DNA from: an uncultured Sulfurovum sp.
Lineage (GTDB): Bacteria; Campylobacterota; Campylobacteria; Campylobacterales; Sulfurovaceae
NCBI GenBank assembly: GCA_902727895.1
Contig: CACVAP010000068.1
Location: forward strand, 1-64,000
Reading direction: 5' to 3'
DNA length: 64,000 nt
The position numbers and the translations under genes were made by a program. The first letter of the stretch is position 1; each line of letters starts with the position of its first letter. Below the pieces are notes generated by a model. That model did not search any database and was not told the DNA's origin. It saw nothing but the letters and a program-made list of their open reading frames with translations. Shown in pieces: positions 1 to 9,322 of the stretch.

Positions 1-907
1 ATGAAGTATCACTGGATTCAAATTAAGGACTATGCTTCTACTCTAACTTTAGAAAACTATATTCATCTTGTTTTGGCTAATTATGGTACTGGAAATAAGT
101 TTGAAATTAATTTTTGTTAGGTACTTACAATGTCATTACCATGGTTGGTCTTTTGATAAAGAGGGTATGCTAACGAACGTTCCCGGATGTGCAAAAAAAT
201 GTGAGCAGAAAATAAAACTAGAAGCTTTTTCGGTAGTGGAAGAGGATGGCTTGGTTTGGGTGCGTTTAGTAGGAGATAGGAAATTTAAATCACCGTTTAC
301 ACCAGCAAAGAACTTTGTCAATAGTCAGCATATCAAAGAGATAGAGGGTGGTTTTATTCATAGTATTGAAAACTTTTTGGATCCTACGCATACGTCATTT
401 ATACACAAAGGTTTATTGCGTTCAGATAGCCGACAAGGCATGAACATACGTCAAGAGAGTTGGGGTGAGGGCTTTGTAACGCATTATGATTTAGTTGACA
501 AACAAAATGGACTGATTAGTAAGCTTTTTGACAAAGGGATTAACATCAATAGGGCAACGTTTAGCCTTCCTAGTTTTGCGAAGATAGAGTATTTAAAAGA
601 TGAGGTTTTGTTTTTTTGTGTAGCTATCTTTTTTGTGCCTTTGGAAAAAGGGAAAGTTCAGATGGTGGTGGATGTCTCTTTGCCTAAATCTATGATACCT
701 AAATGGCTTGTTTTTTCTTTGTTACGACCTTTTTTAGAGTTGGCTTTGTATCAAGATAAGAAGATTTTAAAAGAGCAGTATGAGCAGACGAAAGATGAAG
801 CGTTTGAGTATGCGATGTTGGAGAGTGACTTGGTGATTGACCATTTACTCTGTTTATTGGCTGATGAAAAAAAGGGAGTGGATAAGCAACTTTATATGGA
901 GTTGTGA
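1..907 (+). pseudogene. Rieske non-heme iron oxygenase alpha subunit, apparently broken (deletion plus frameshift)
   Basis: The body (from about 120) encodes the second half of a Rieske [2Fe-2S] site, CHYHGW (C-x2-H), followed by a catalytic domain. That domain has a 2-His-1-carboxylate iron motif, NFLDPTHTSFIH (D-x2-H-x4-H). The first half of the cluster, C-x-H, is missing. Bases 1-117 encode a plausible family N-terminus (starts MKYHWIQIKD, continues ENYIHLVLANY) in frame 1 and stop at 118-120. The rest is in frame 2, whose earliest start is TTG at 68 or ATG at 83. The simplest reading is a deletion of roughly 30-40 codons that also shifted the frame and removed the Cys-x-His ligands. Intact members oxygenate small aromatics, sterols or lipids using ferredoxin electrons; the substrate here is unknown. 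The gene may also extend left of the window. The ABC exporter gene follows 14 bases later. Confidence 0.7.
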
Positions 908-920
908 TATATTGTTTTCC

Positions 921-2606
921 ATGATAAATATACAATCCATATTCCAAGAAATTATAAAACATAAAAAAGTTCTTCTCCTTGCCAATAGTGTGGCGATTCT
1001 TTCCACCCTTGTGGTACTTCCTGTTGCTTTACTTTTACCCTTACTTATAGATGAAATCATCTTAGGAAAAGGTGGTCTAATTACAGAGACAATTGACAAG
1101 TACTTTACGGTGGGTGAACCGATGTATTACATTCTTATTGTTTTACTGGTTACTATGGGGCTTAAGGCTGTAGGGTTACTCTTCTCTCTTCTTCACATAC
1201 GGCTTTTTACAAAAATCTCTAAAGAAGTGACTTACACCATACGTAAAAGACTTTTGAATCATTTACAAGTTGTCTCCATGAGAGAGTATGACTTGTTGGG
1301 GTCGGGGGCTGTTTCTTCTAAGATTATTACCGATGTTGAAACCGTTGACAAGTTTGTAGCTTCTTCGGTGGGTGAGGTTGTGGTTGAAGTGTTGACATTG
1401 ATTGGTGTTTCTATTGTATTGTTGATTTTAAACTGGCAGTTAGCATTGGTGATTTTGTTGTTGAATCCCATTACAATTTTTGTCTTTTTACGGGCTTTTC
1501 GTAATGTGGCGAAGATGAAAAAGAGAGAGAATGAGTCCATAGAAACTTTTCAGAATACCTTGACGGAAAGTTTAGAACTCTATAACCAAATACGGGTACA
1601 AAATAGAGAGAAACATTTTCTTGAAACGGTTGATACGCAAGCCAAAGAGATACGTGATAGGTCTTATCTGTTTGGTTTAAAGAGTGAAGTGGCTTTAGAG
1701 TTTTCTAGGTTATTGGTGTTTTACAGTCATGACATTTTTAAAGCCATTGGAATTTTCATGGTATTGATAGGTATGTTAACCATAGGAAAGATGCTTGCCA
1801 TATTTTCTTATGCTTGGGTATTGATGCGACCTGTTGACAAGCTCATAAACTTTATTCATTTGTATTTTAATGCTAAGAGTTCGATTGCACGATTAAATGA
1901 GATTTTAGAATTGGAAAAAGAACCACAGTATGAAGAAAAAGTTAATCCTTTTGAAAATAGAACATCGGCGTCTATTCGACTAAAAGATGTTTCTTTTTCT
2001 TATGATGGGTCAACAGAAGTTTTAAAAAATATAAACATTGAGATTCAAGAGGGTGAAAAGGTTGCCATAGTAGGGGAGACGGGTTCAGGAAAAAGTACCT
2101 TGGCTCAAATACTCATAGGGTTATACCCCATAAGTTCAGGTGAGATTTTTTACAATGAGCATGAGATTAAAGAAGTGGGTTATGAGAAAATACGTGAAAA
2201 CGTGGGCTTTGTTTTACAAGCACCACTGATGTTTAATGACTCTTTACGTTTTAACTTGACATTGGGTAGAGCATATTCGGATGAGCTTATTTATGAAGCG
2301 TTAAAAGTAGCACAGCTTTTTGACTTTGTAAATGGATTGGAGAATAAGTTAGATACCATTGTTGGAAAAAATGGAACGAAACTTTCAGGTGGGCAGCGAC
2401 AACGCTTGTCAATAGCCAGAGTTTTACTTGATAATCCAAAGGTAATAATATTTGATGAGTCCACCTCTTCACTTGATACTGAAACCGAAACGAAGTTGTT
2501 AAAAGCATTAGACAAATATGTAAAAGACAAAACAGTAATTACAATTGCGCATAGAAAAAGTAGTATTGAGAGAGCAGATAGAGTAATTGATATAAATATG
2601 CTATAG
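921..2606 (+). CDS. ABC exporter, fused permease-ATPase (MsbA/LapB-like half transporter)
   Basis: This is a half-transporter expected to work as an inner-membrane homodimer exporting a lipid, peptide or other hydrophobic substrate. The N-terminal ~300 residues hold several hydrophobic segments typical of an ABC type-1 transmembrane domain. The C-terminal nucleotide-binding domain shows Walker A GETGSGKST, a Q-loop (VLQAPLMF), signature LSGGQRQR, Walker B VIIFDEST and an H-loop (IAHRKS). ATG at 921 is chosen because it follows the Rieske stop and starts with a short amphipathic stretch before the first membrane span. An in-frame ATG at 837 would overlap the upstream gene and add an unlikely N-terminus. 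The substrate cannot be told from sequence. It probably shares a transcript with the broken oxygenase gene and perhaps the downstream dehydrogenase gene. Confidence 0.85.
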   Translation: MINIQSIFQEIIKHKKVLLLANSVAILSTLVVLPVALLLPLLIDEIILGKGGLITETIDKYFTVGEPMYYILIVLLVTMGLKAVGLLFSLLHIRLFTKISKEVTYTIRKRLLNHLQVVSMREYDLLGSGAVSSKIITDVETVDKFVASSVGEVVVEVLTLIGVSIVLLILNWQLALVILLLNPITIFVFLRAFRNVAKMKKRENESIETFQNTLTESLELYNQIRVQNREKHFLETVDTQAKEIRDRSYLFGLKSEVALEFSRLLVFYSHDIFKAIGIFMVLIGMLTIGKMLAIFSYAWVLMRPVDKLINFIHLYFNAKSSIARLNEILELEKEPQYEEKVNPFENRTSASIRLKDVSFSYDGSTEVLKNINIEIQEGEKVAIVGETGSGKSTLAQILIGLYPISSGEIFYNEHEIKEVGYEKIRENVGFVLQAPLMFNDSLRFNLTLGRAYSDELIYEALKVAQLFDFVNGLENKLDTIVGKNGTKLSGGQRQRLSIARVLLDNPKVIIFDESTSSLDTETETKLLKALDKYVKDKTVITIAHRKSSIERADRVIDINML

Positions 2607-2650
2607 ACTTATGTTAAGATTTCAGCTTAAATATTATAAGGAAAATTTCA

Positions 2651-4018
2651 ATGAAAAATGATGATGTCTATGAAGTGATGATTGTTGGAGGTGGTATCTC
2701 TGGCTCGGCTCTTTTTTATGAGTTAAGTCACTATACGGACGTAAGTAAAATTGCACTACTTGAGAAATATGAAGAGGTTGCGACATTGAATTCCAATGCC
2801 AGAGCCAATTCTCAAACCATACACTGTGGAGATATTGAAACAAATTATACATTGGATAAAGCCAAGAAAGTAAAACGTACAGCCAAAATGGTTGAAAAAT
2901 ATTGTTTGCAATATGGTTATGAAGATGAAATCATGTTTAAACATCAAAAGATGGCAATTGGTATAGGTTACAGTGAATGTCGTTTTATTAAGAACCGTTA
3001 CAAAGAGTTTAAATCTCTTTATCCTTATCTTGAATTTTATGACAAAGCAATGCTTGAAGAGATTGAACCAAAGTTGGTTATTGATGAAAATGGTAATGGT
3101 CGTAATGAAGAGATTGTTGGTATGGGTGCAAAAGATGAGTATACGACAGTAAACTTTAAAGCATTAAGTCAGACTTTCATTGAAAATGCAAAAAAGAATG
3201 AGAAAATTCAAGCAGATATCTTTTTCAACTCACAAGTAGATAAAATTGAAAAGATAGACGATGTTTTCCATGTTTATACAACAGAAAATAAAGTTTATAA
3301 AGCAAAAATGGTAGTGGTTGATGCTGGAGCACACAGTCTCTTTTTAGCCCATAAAATGGGACATGGACTTCATTATGGGCAATTACCAATGGCAGGAAGT
3401 TTTTATAAAACAGACAGAGCCATTTTAAAAGGGAAAGTTTACATGGTTCAAAATCCTAAACTTCCATTTGCTGCCTTACATGGTGACCCCGATGTAACTT
3501 TAGATGGTGCAACACGGTTTGGACCTACAGCCTTGGTTATTCCTAAGTTAGAGCGTTTTAAACCGGGTACCTATATGGATTTCTTTAAGACGTTAAAATT
3601 AGATAAAAATGTTATAAAAATATTTTATGACTTATTCAAAGACAGTGAAATTCGTAGTTATATTTTACGAAACTATCTTTTTGAAATACCATATTTTGGA
3701 AAGAGAGCCTTCTTAAAGGATGCTCAAAAAATTATCCCTTCATTAAAAGTATCAGACATACAATATGCCAAAGGTTTTGGTGGGGTACGTGGACAGATTT
3801 TAGATAAAGAAAACCAAAAGTTGATGCTAGGGGAAGCTACGATTAATACAGGCGAAGGAATTATATTTAACATGACTCCTTCACCAGGTGCTACTTCATG
3901 TTTAGGAAATGCTCAAAGAGATGTAGAATTAATATGTGAATTCTTGGGAAAAAACTTTGATGAAGAGACTTTTAATAAAGACTTAACAGAAGAGGATAAT
4001 GTATTTAATAAGGAGTAG
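2651..4018 (+). CDS. mqo: FAD-dependent malate:quinone oxidoreductase, campylobacterotal type
   Basis: The protein oxidises malate to oxaloacetate at the inner face of the cytoplasmic membrane, passing electrons to quinone and bypassing NAD-dependent malate dehydrogenase. An N-terminal Rossmann FAD motif GGGISGSA is followed by the conserved stretch NSNARANSQTIHCGD, which is typical of the Mqo/LhgO-like flavoprotein fold. A C-terminal GGVRGQ segment and a glycine-rich end (TPSPGATSCLGNA) fit FAD binding. The length of 455 residues is normal. The start has AAGGAAAATTTCA upstream. The gene lies 44 bases after the ABC exporter. Assignment to Mqo rather than another family flavin dehydrogenase is by overall resemblance; the substrate is not proven by sequence. 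Confidence 0.75.
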   Translation: MKNDDVYEVMIVGGGISGSALFYELSHYTDVSKIALLEKYEEVATLNSNARANSQTIHCGDIETNYTLDKAKKVKRTAKMVEKYCLQYGYEDEIMFKHQKMAIGIGYSECRFIKNRYKEFKSLYPYLEFYDKAMLEEIEPKLVIDENGNGRNEEIVGMGAKDEYTTVNFKALSQTFIENAKKNEKIQADIFFNSQVDKIEKIDDVFHVYTTENKVYKAKMVVVDAGAHSLFLAHKMGHGLHYGQLPMAGSFYKTDRAILKGKVYMVQNPKLPFAALHGDPDVTLDGATRFGPTALVIPKLERFKPGTYMDFFKTLKLDKNVIKIFYDLFKDSEIRSYILRNYLFEIPYFGKRAFLKDAQKIIPSLKVSDIQYAKGFGGVRGQILDKENQKLMLGEATINTGEGIIFNMTPSPGATSCLGNAQRDVELICEFLGKNFDEETFNKDLTEEDNVFNKE

Positions 4019-4037
4019 ATTTTAAAGCTATTCCGTG

Positions 4038-4043
4038 TATAAT
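4038..4043 (+). promoter_or_regulatory. Probable -10 box upstream of nrdB
   Basis: TATAAT lies about 95 bases before the nrdB start in the otherwise T-rich gap after mqo. No clear -35 is seen, which is usual for sigma70 promoters in Campylobacterota. Transcripts starting near 4050 would carry the 4085-4115 hairpin in their leader. Confidence 0.5.
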
Positions 4044-4084
4044 CGCTTTTATATAAATAAGCACTATTTTGTGTATTTTGTTAG

Positions 4085-4115
4085 CTTTAAAAGTGAAGTT
4101 TTTTCACTTTTAAAG
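4085..4115 (+). terminator. Perfect 13-bp stem hairpin between mqo and nrdB
   Basis: The arms 4085-4097 (CTTTAAAAGTGAA) and 4103-4115 (TTCACTTTTAAAG) pair perfectly around a 5-base T-rich loop. It could terminate the mqo transcript, but no run of T follows directly. It sits between the probable nrdB promoter and the nrdB start, so it could also act as a leader hairpin for nrdB. Which role applies is inference. Confidence 0.6.
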
Positions 4116-4134
4116 TTGACTTTAGGATTTAAAA

Positions 4135-5154
4135 ATGAAAAGAAAACAAATATATAACCCCAACTCAAAAGAGAAAACATCTGAGCGTAAAATCTTTGGT
4201 GGTAACCCAACAGGGATTTTTGAATTAAATGATATTAAGTACCAATGGGCTTATAATCTTTGGGAAGTGATGTTAAACAACACTTGGTTTCCAAAAGAAG
4301 TTGACATGACACAAGATGTTGGCGATTATAAACGTTTAACTGATGCTGAGAAGACAGCTTATGACAAAGTATTGGCACAGTTGATTTTTATGGATTCTTT
4401 ACAAACAAATAATATTATTGACAATATTAATCCATTTATTACAGCACCTGAAGTGAACCTAATCCTTGTAAGACAGTCATTTGAAGAAGCTTTACATGCT
4501 CAGTCATATGCTGTAATGGTTGACACCATTTCACAAAATTCAGATGAGATTTATGGACTGTGGCGAAATGACATGATGCTAAAAACTAAAAATGATGCCA
4601 TTGCAAGAGTTTATCAAGAACTCTCCGACAACCCTTCTGACAAGAACATCATTAAAGCAATGTTTGCCAATCAAATTTTAGAAGGTATCTATTTTTATTC
4701 TGGATTTACGTATTTATATACTTTGGCACGTTCAGGAAAAATGTTAGGTTCAGCACAGATGATTCGTTTTATTCAGCGTGATGAAGTGACACACTTGGCA
4801 CTTTTTCAAAATATGATTCGTACTGTAAAAAGAGAAAATCCAGAGTTCTTTACCAAAGAGTTTAATGATGAAATTTATGCCATGTTTAGAGAGGCTGTAG
4901 AGCTTGAAGTAAACTGGGGAAAATACATTACTCAAGGGCAAATTTTAGGCTTAACAGACAATATTATTGAGCAATATATTCAACACTTAGCTGATGATAG
5001 ATTGAAAGCTGTTGGGATGGAAAAATTGTATAATGTGGATCATCCTATTAAGTGGGTAGATGGCTTTTCAAAATTTAATGATCAAAAGACAAACTTCTTT
5101 GAGGGTAATGTAACCAATTACTCAAAAGGCTCTTTAGATTTGGACGATTTTTAA
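4135..5154 (+). CDS. nrdB: Class I ribonucleoside-diphosphate reductase, beta (radical) subunit
   Basis: The R2 subunit generates and stores the radical used by NrdA to reduce ribonucleotides for DNA synthesis. The metal ligands and radical tyrosine are visible: Asp in FMDSLQTNN, Glu/His/Tyr in EEALHAQSY (E-x2-H-x3-Y), Glu in [10 protein letters not shown], and Glu-x2-His in [11 protein letters not shown] conventional tyrosyl radical cofactor is therefore expected. The acidic C-terminus (SLDLDDF) is the tail that docks to the alpha subunit. The length of 339 residues is normal. No nrdA is present in the window, so the subunits are encoded apart. TTTAGGA precedes the ATG. The next gene starts 5 bases after the stop. 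Confidence 0.93.
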   Translation: MKRKQIYNPNSKEKTSERKIFGGNPTGIFELNDIKYQWAYNLWEVMLNNTWFPKEVDMTQDVGDYKRLTDAEKTAYDKVLAQLIFMDSLQTNNIIDNINPFITAPEVNLILVRQSFEEALHAQSYAVMVDTISQNSDEIYGLWRNDMMLKTKNDAIARVYQELSDNPSDKNIIKAMFANQILEGIYFYSGFTYLYTLARSGKMLGSAQMIRFIQRDEVTHLALFQNMIRTVKRENPEFFTKEFNDEIYAMFREAVELEVNWGKYITQGQILGLTDNIIEQYIQHLADDRLKAVGMEKLYNVDHPIKWVDGFSKFNDQKTNFFEGNVTNYSKGSLDLDDF

Positions 5155-5159
5155 GCCTT

Positions 5160-5897
5160 ATGGCAAAATATACTTCAGACAATGGCAACTTTTTAGTTGC
5201 CAGCCTTCAAATTAAAACCCTTCCTACTTATAAAGAAAATCTTAATTATTTAGTCAATTATATTAGAAATTCAAAAGCAAATCTTATTGTTGCTCCTGAA
5301 TTATGTTTAACAAATTTTGATTATGAACACTTTGAAGAGGCTGCTGACTTCTATGAAGAGGCTATTGAAAAACTTTTGACTTTGGCACCTACAAAAATTA
5401 TTGTTTTTACCATAACTAAAAAAAGTGACAATGAGTTTGTTAATCAAGCTCTTGTCATGTATGACAAGCAAATAGTTCATAGACAAAATAAGCATAAACT
5501 CTTTAAACTTGGGAATGAAGAACAGTATTTTAAAGCTGGATTAGAAGAGGATATTGTCAAGTTTGAAATAAACTCTGTTAACTATGCCATTTTAATTTGT
5601 TTTGAATTACGATTTAAGGAGTTATGGAAAAAGGTTGAAGGGGCTGATGTGATTATTGTTCCTGCAAGATGGGGGAAAAGTAGAAAAGAGCATTTCGAAA
5701 CGCTAGGTCGTGCTTTGGCAATAATGAACCAATGTTTTGTAGTACTTTCGGACTCATCAGATGATGATATGGCTTCTTCTTCAGCTATTATTTCTCCTTG
5801 GGGAGAAGTTTATGCTGATGATAGTTTAGAGAGTATAGAAAAAAGTATAGAGTTATCAGATGTGAAAAGAGTACGCCGTTTAATTTCTATGGTTTAG
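5160..5897 (+). CDS. Carbon-nitrogen hydrolase (nitrilase superfamily)
   Basis: This is a cytoplasmic amidase-type hydrolase cleaving a C-N bond of an unknown small amide. The family's Glu-Lys-Cys triad can be seen: Glu in IVAPELCLTNF (~residue 47), Lys in RQNKHKLFKLG (~115), and Cys in AILICFELRFKELW (~145). The length of 245 residues is at the short end of the family. It starts 5 bases after nrdB and is probably co-transcribed with it, though a functional link is not obvious. The 3' end overlaps the convergent TPR lipoprotein gene by 4 bases. It could be an omega-amidase-like repair enzyme, but no motif here settles the substrate. Confidence 0.82.
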   Translation: MAKYTSDNGNFLVASLQIKTLPTYKENLNYLVNYIRNSKANLIVAPELCLTNFDYEHFEEAADFYEEAIEKLLTLAPTKIIVFTITKKSDNEFVNQALVMYDKQIVHRQNKHKLFKLGNEEQYFKAGLEEDIVKFEINSVNYAILICFELRFKELWKKVEGADVIIVPARWGKSRKEHFETLGRALAIMNQCFVVLSDSSDDDMASSSAIISPWGEVYADDSLESIEKSIELSDVKRVRRLISMV

Positions 5898-6655
5898 CGA
5901 TATTCATTCTCAATGATATGAATATCATCTAGCTTGACGTTTACTTCTTTTGTAATATGTGAAGCATAGATTTTAGCTTGATCATATTGTTGAATTGCAA
6001 AATATAGTTGTGCAATATTTTTATAGTTAATTTGAGTAATATCATGTTCTTCCCCAAATATCTCTTTGTTAATCTTGAGGGCTTTTTTATGATGCGCTAT
6101 GGCTATGATATTATTTCCTTGAATCTCTTCGAGAACAGCTAAATTAGTGTAAGAGATTGCCATGTCTGCTTTTTCTTTTTGAATAATATTCTCTTTAATT
6201 TGGATTGTTTTGGAAGTTAAGTTCATGGCTTGTTCAATTTCACCCATACTTGCATGAAGTGTTCCTAAGTTATTATAGCTTTCTGCCGTACTGCTGTTGT
6301 TTTTTCCTAATGATCTTTCTCTTATCTGTAAAGCTTTTGTGAGATAGGCTAAAGCCTTTTTGTATTCTTTGGTCTGTTTGTAAATGAGTCCAAGGTTGTT
6401 ATATGATGTTGCTGTATTTAAATCTTCTGTCCCTAAAACAGACTCTTTAATAGTAATAGATCTTTGATAATAGGCAATGGCTGCAGGAAAATCTTGTTTA
6501 CGATAAGCATTCACACCTTTGTTATTTAAAATATTTGCTTCTCGTAAGGATTTTTGTTTTTCTGAAAAATTAGCTTGTGGACGGAACTCTTTTTTTAAGG
6601 GAGAACACGCTGTAAACATTAGGGAAGTAAGTAGTATGGTATTAATTTTTTTCAT
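5894..6655 (-). CDS. TPR-repeat lipoprotein
   Basis: The N-terminus (MKKINTILLTSLMFTAC) is a lipoprotein signal with lipobox FTAC, so the mature protein should be membrane-anchored in the envelope. The rest contains at least four to five tetratricopeptide repeats of the ~42-residue kinesin-light-chain type. Recurrent cores include SYNNLGLIYKQ, SYNNLGTLHAS and SYTNLAVLEEI. Such repeats form a protein-binding superhelix; the partner is unknown. It stands alone on the minus strand, convergent with the nitrilase gene. Confidence 0.8.
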   Translation of the reverse strand: MKKINTILLTSLMFTACSPLKKEFRPQANFSEKQKSLREANILNNKGVNAYRKQDFPAAIAYYQRSITIKESVLGTEDLNTATSYNNLGLIYKQTKEYKKALAYLTKALQIRERSLGKNNSSTAESYNNLGTLHASMGEIEQAMNLTSKTIQIKENIIQKEKADMAISYTNLAVLEEIQGNNIIAIAHHKKALKINKEIFGEEHDITQINYKNIAQLYFAIQQYDQAKIYASHITKEVNVKLDDIHIIENEYR

Positions 6656-6721
6656 GAAAATGTCCTATTATATTCTGTTAGTGTAAGTATACAATAGGAT
6701 TTTAAAAGTAGAGTAGTATGA

Positions 6722-7270
6722 TTATTTAAAGATAAATTTAGCAGCCATACCCATAATGTCATCAATGGCTGAACCATCATTATCTTGGTCAATTAAGCCA
6801 CTTAACATATCTGTCATACTTGAGCTTTGAGTAGAAGAATGACCACCCATATTTGGTGCAGATTTCTTAGTTAAAGCCCCAATAATCATAGGTGCAAGCA
6901 TTGGTAAAACACTTTTAATAATACTTGAACTCATACCTGTTTCTTCTTCAACATGTCTGGCAACTTCTCTTGAGTTTTCTTTTGAACCTGTAAGTTCAGC
7001 TAAAATGTCATTTCCCATATTTTTAAAGTTTCCATCATTTACATGTGCTTCTGGTTTGTCAAAAATATCAGCATAATTATTTTGTTCAATATGTTTAAGA
7101 AGACCACCTGAGTCTTTTTCACTGTTTAGGTTACTTTTTGCTCCACCCATTAGAATTGGAGCTAGTTTTCCAATAATTGATCCAGCATCCCCTACATCAA
7201 TGCCTACTTGTTTTGCAATTGTTTTTGCAATTGCAGGATTGTTAATAATCATGTCAATTAATCCAGCCAT
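6722..7270 (-). CDS. DUF937-domain protein
   Basis: A 182-residue protein with no signal peptide. It has glycine-rich helical repeats (APILMGGAK, APMIIGALTKK) and a serine-rich linker before a C-terminal DNDGSAIDDIMG stretch. This layout matches the DUF937 family (YidB-like), whose biochemical role is unknown. The upstream region to the divergent pcm gene is 151 bases and AT-rich, and probably holds both promoters. The 67-base gap downstream suggests it may be co-transcribed with the TPR lipoprotein gene. Confidence 0.75.
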   Translation of the reverse strand: MAGLIDMIINNPAIAKTIAKQVGIDVGDAGSIIGKLAPILMGGAKSNLNSEKDSGGLLKHIEQNNYADIFDKPEAHVNDGNFKNMGNDILAELTGSKENSREVARHVEEETGMSSSIIKSVLPMLAPMIIGALTKKSAPNMGGHSSTQSSSMTDMLSGLIDQDNDGSAIDDIMGMAAKFIFK

Positions 7271-7421
7271 GTTGTTCCTTTTTATGAAAATATAAGTGAT
7301 TATATCAGAGATAACTTGTTTTTCAGTTTTGAGAAGTTTGCGAACTTACTTTTTGATAACATTTTTTAATTATATTTTAGATAGAATATTTTGATAATCT
7401 TAGGTAAGTGGTGATGGTAAA

Positions 7422-8054
7422 TTGACAACAAAAATGAAGCAAGCGTTAATGGTGGAAGAGATAGAAAAGAAATTCACACTGTCTAGCCATGTTAAAGAAG
7501 CATTTTTAGAAGTAAATCGTGAAGTCTTTGTACCGAAAGGCTTTGGTCAAATAGCATTTAAATTAGATGCTTTACCAATGCAACAAAACCAATGGATTTC
7601 TTCACCTCTTACCGTTGCGAAAATGACTCAACACTTAGAGCTTAAAGGGGTTGATTCTGTCTTGGAAGTTGGTTGTGGTAGTGGTTATCAGGCTGCCATA
7701 CTTTCTAAACTTTGTCGTCGTATTTTCACCATTGAACGTATAGACTCTTTACTTAAAGAGGCGAAGGAACGCTTTCGTGGAGAGAAAATAAATAATATAT
7801 TTACCCGTTTTGATGATGGTCAAAGAGGCTGGAAAGCCTATGCTCCTTTTGAAAGAATACTTTTTTCGGCAACAGCTAAAGAAGTGCCTAGCATACTTTT
7901 TGAACAGTTAGCAGAAGGAGGAATATTATTGGCTCCCATAGAAGAAGATGGGCTTCAAATTATTACCCGTTATTATAAACGAGATGGGAAGATTACTTCA
8001 GAGATTATTGAACCTTGTTTTTTTGTTCCTATCGTAGATGGTAGAGTCAAATGA
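7422..8054 (+). CDS. pcm: Protein-L-isoaspartate O-methyltransferase
   Basis: The enzyme methylates isoaspartyl residues in damaged proteins using S-adenosylmethionine, starting their repair in the cytosol. The SAM-binding motif VLEVGCGSGYQAA lies near residue 80. The substrate-loop region (QQNQWISSPLTVAKM, ~50-65) and a post-I acidic motif (FTIERI) follow the Pcm pattern. Length is 210 residues. The reading frame begins with TTG at 7422, because an in-frame TAG at 7401 blocks extension. An ATG at 7434 is the alternative start but lacks a clear Shine-Dalgarno site. The gene appears monocistronic. Confidence 0.88.
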   Translation: MTTKMKQALMVEEIEKKFTLSSHVKEAFLEVNREVFVPKGFGQIAFKLDALPMQQNQWISSPLTVAKMTQHLELKGVDSVLEVGCGSGYQAAILSKLCRRIFTIERIDSLLKEAKERFRGEKINNIFTRFDDGQRGWKAYAPFERILFSATAKEVPSILFEQLAEGGILLAPIEEDGLQIITRYYKRDGKITSEIIEPCFFVPIVDGRVK

Positions 8055-8106
8055 AACAATCTTAAAGTAGTAAATCAGATTAATCCCACTTGAACTAGGT
8101 ATATTA

Positions 8107-8112
8107 TATAAT
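8107..8112 (+). promoter_or_regulatory. Probable -10 box for wecB
   Basis: TATAAT lies 49 bases before the wecB start in the gap after pcm. A transcript from about 8119 would begin at the 8121-8141 hairpin. Confidence 0.45.
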
Positions 8113-8120
8113 ATTTGATA

Positions 8121-8141
8121 TAGTTTAAAAATATTAAACTA
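8121..8141 (+). other. Leader hairpin upstream of wecB
   Basis: TAGTTTAA (8121-8128) and TTAAACTA (8134-8141) form a perfect 8-bp stem with a 5-base loop. It falls just after the likely transcription start and before the AGGAG site at about 8151. It could protect the 5' end of the mRNA or serve as a weak terminator for pcm. The role is inferred. Confidence 0.4.
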
Positions 8142-8160
8142 TGTAGTTCAGGAGTAAAGT

Positions 8161-9303
8161 ATGAAAAAGAAGATCTTAATAGTATTTGGTACGAGACCAG
8201 AAGCGATAAAAATGGCACCTTTAGTGAAGGCATTTGAAAATGAATCAGACAAGTTTGATTTAAAAGTTTGTGTAACAGCACAACATAGAGAAATGTTAGA
8301 TCAGGTTTTAGATTTATTTGAAATTGAACCAGCCTATGATTTAGATATTATGAAACCAGGACAAGACTTATATGATGTTACGACGAATGTACTCTTAGGG
8401 ATGAAGTCTGTTTTGGTTGACTTTAAGCCAGATATTGTATTTGTGCATGGTGATACCACAACAACTTCAGCAACTTCTTTAGCAGCATTTTACCAGCAAG
8501 TTAAGGTTGCACATGTTGAGGCTGGTCTTCGAACGGGTGATATATATTCACCTTGGCCTGAAGAAGCAAATAGACAGATTACTGGTGTATTAAGTAATTA
8601 TCATTTCGCACCGACAACTACCAGTGAAGCCAATTTATTGAGAGAAAATAAAGATGGACGTAATATTCTTGTAACTGGTAATACGGTTATTGATGCACTG
8701 TATTTGGCACTTGATAAAATTAAAAATAATCCAGAACTTAAAAAGATAATTGTTGAGAATATTGAAGATGAAGTAAATGATGAAAAGTTTTCTCTTGAGA
8801 ATTCAAAATTTATTTTGGTTACAGGACACAGAAGAGAAAATCATGGACAAGGATTCATTAACATTTGTACAGCGCTAAAAGAGATTGCGTTGAAAAATCC
8901 TGAACTGAGCATTGTATATCCTGTGCATTTAAATCCTAATGTACAAAAGCCTGTTATGGAACTACTTTCAGATATAAAAAATATTTATTTAATTGCGCCA
9001 ATGCAATATGAGTCTTTTATTTACTTAATGGATAAATCATACTTTATCATTACTGATTCTGGTGGAGTGCAAGAAGAAGCACCATCTCTAGGGAAACCAG
9101 TTTTGGTTATGAGAGACACGACTGAAAGACCAGAAGCATTAGAGGCTGGAACTGTTAAATTAGTTGGGACTGATACAGAATCAATTATAAAAGAAGCAAC
9201 AATACTACTGGAAGACAGTGTTGCGTATGAAGGAATGTCAAAGGCACATAACCCTTATGGTGATGGTAAGGCATGTAAAAAGATAGTAGACTTTTTTCTA
9301 TAA
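8161..9303 (+). CDS. wecB: UDP-N-acetylglucosamine 2-epimerase (non-hydrolysing)
   Basis: The enzyme interconverts UDP-GlcNAc and UDP-ManNAc, feeding ManNAc-containing surface glycans. It acts in the cytosol. Family signatures are clear: [13 protein letters not shown] at the N-terminus, [10 protein letters not shown] and PWPEEANRQ (~residue 120-140), [12 protein letters not shown] (~220) and the nucleotide-binding [14 protein letters not shown] (~300). The length of 380 residues is normal. A strong AGGAG lies 8 bases before the ATG. The convergent neighbour is a polyprenyl-phosphate sugar transferase, so both may belong to a surface polysaccharide pathway whose remaining genes are outside the window. 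Confidence 0.93.
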   Translation: MKKKILIVFGTRPEAIKMAPLVKAFENESDKFDLKVCVTAQHREMLDQVLDLFEIEPAYDLDIMKPGQDLYDVTTNVLLGMKSVLVDFKPDIVFVHGDTTTTSATSLAAFYQQVKVAHVEAGLRTGDIYSPWPEEANRQITGVLSNYHFAPTTTSEANLLRENKDGRNILVTGNTVIDALYLALDKIKNNPELKKIIVENIEDEVNDEKFSLENSKFILVTGHRRENHGQGFINICTALKEIALKNPELSIVYPVHLNPNVQKPVMELLSDIKNIYLIAPMQYESFIYLMDKSYFIITDSGGVQEEAPSLGKPVLVMRDTTERPEALEAGTVKLVGTDTESIIKEATILLEDSVAYEGMSKAHNPYGDGKACKKIVDFFL

Positions 9304-9322
9304 AAAATATTATAGAAGGAAT

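Noticed and set aside
4060..4080. Possible NrdR box (CACTATTTTGTG) before nrdB
   Set aside because: The half-site spacing is two bases shorter than the usual 16-bp box, and no second box is present.
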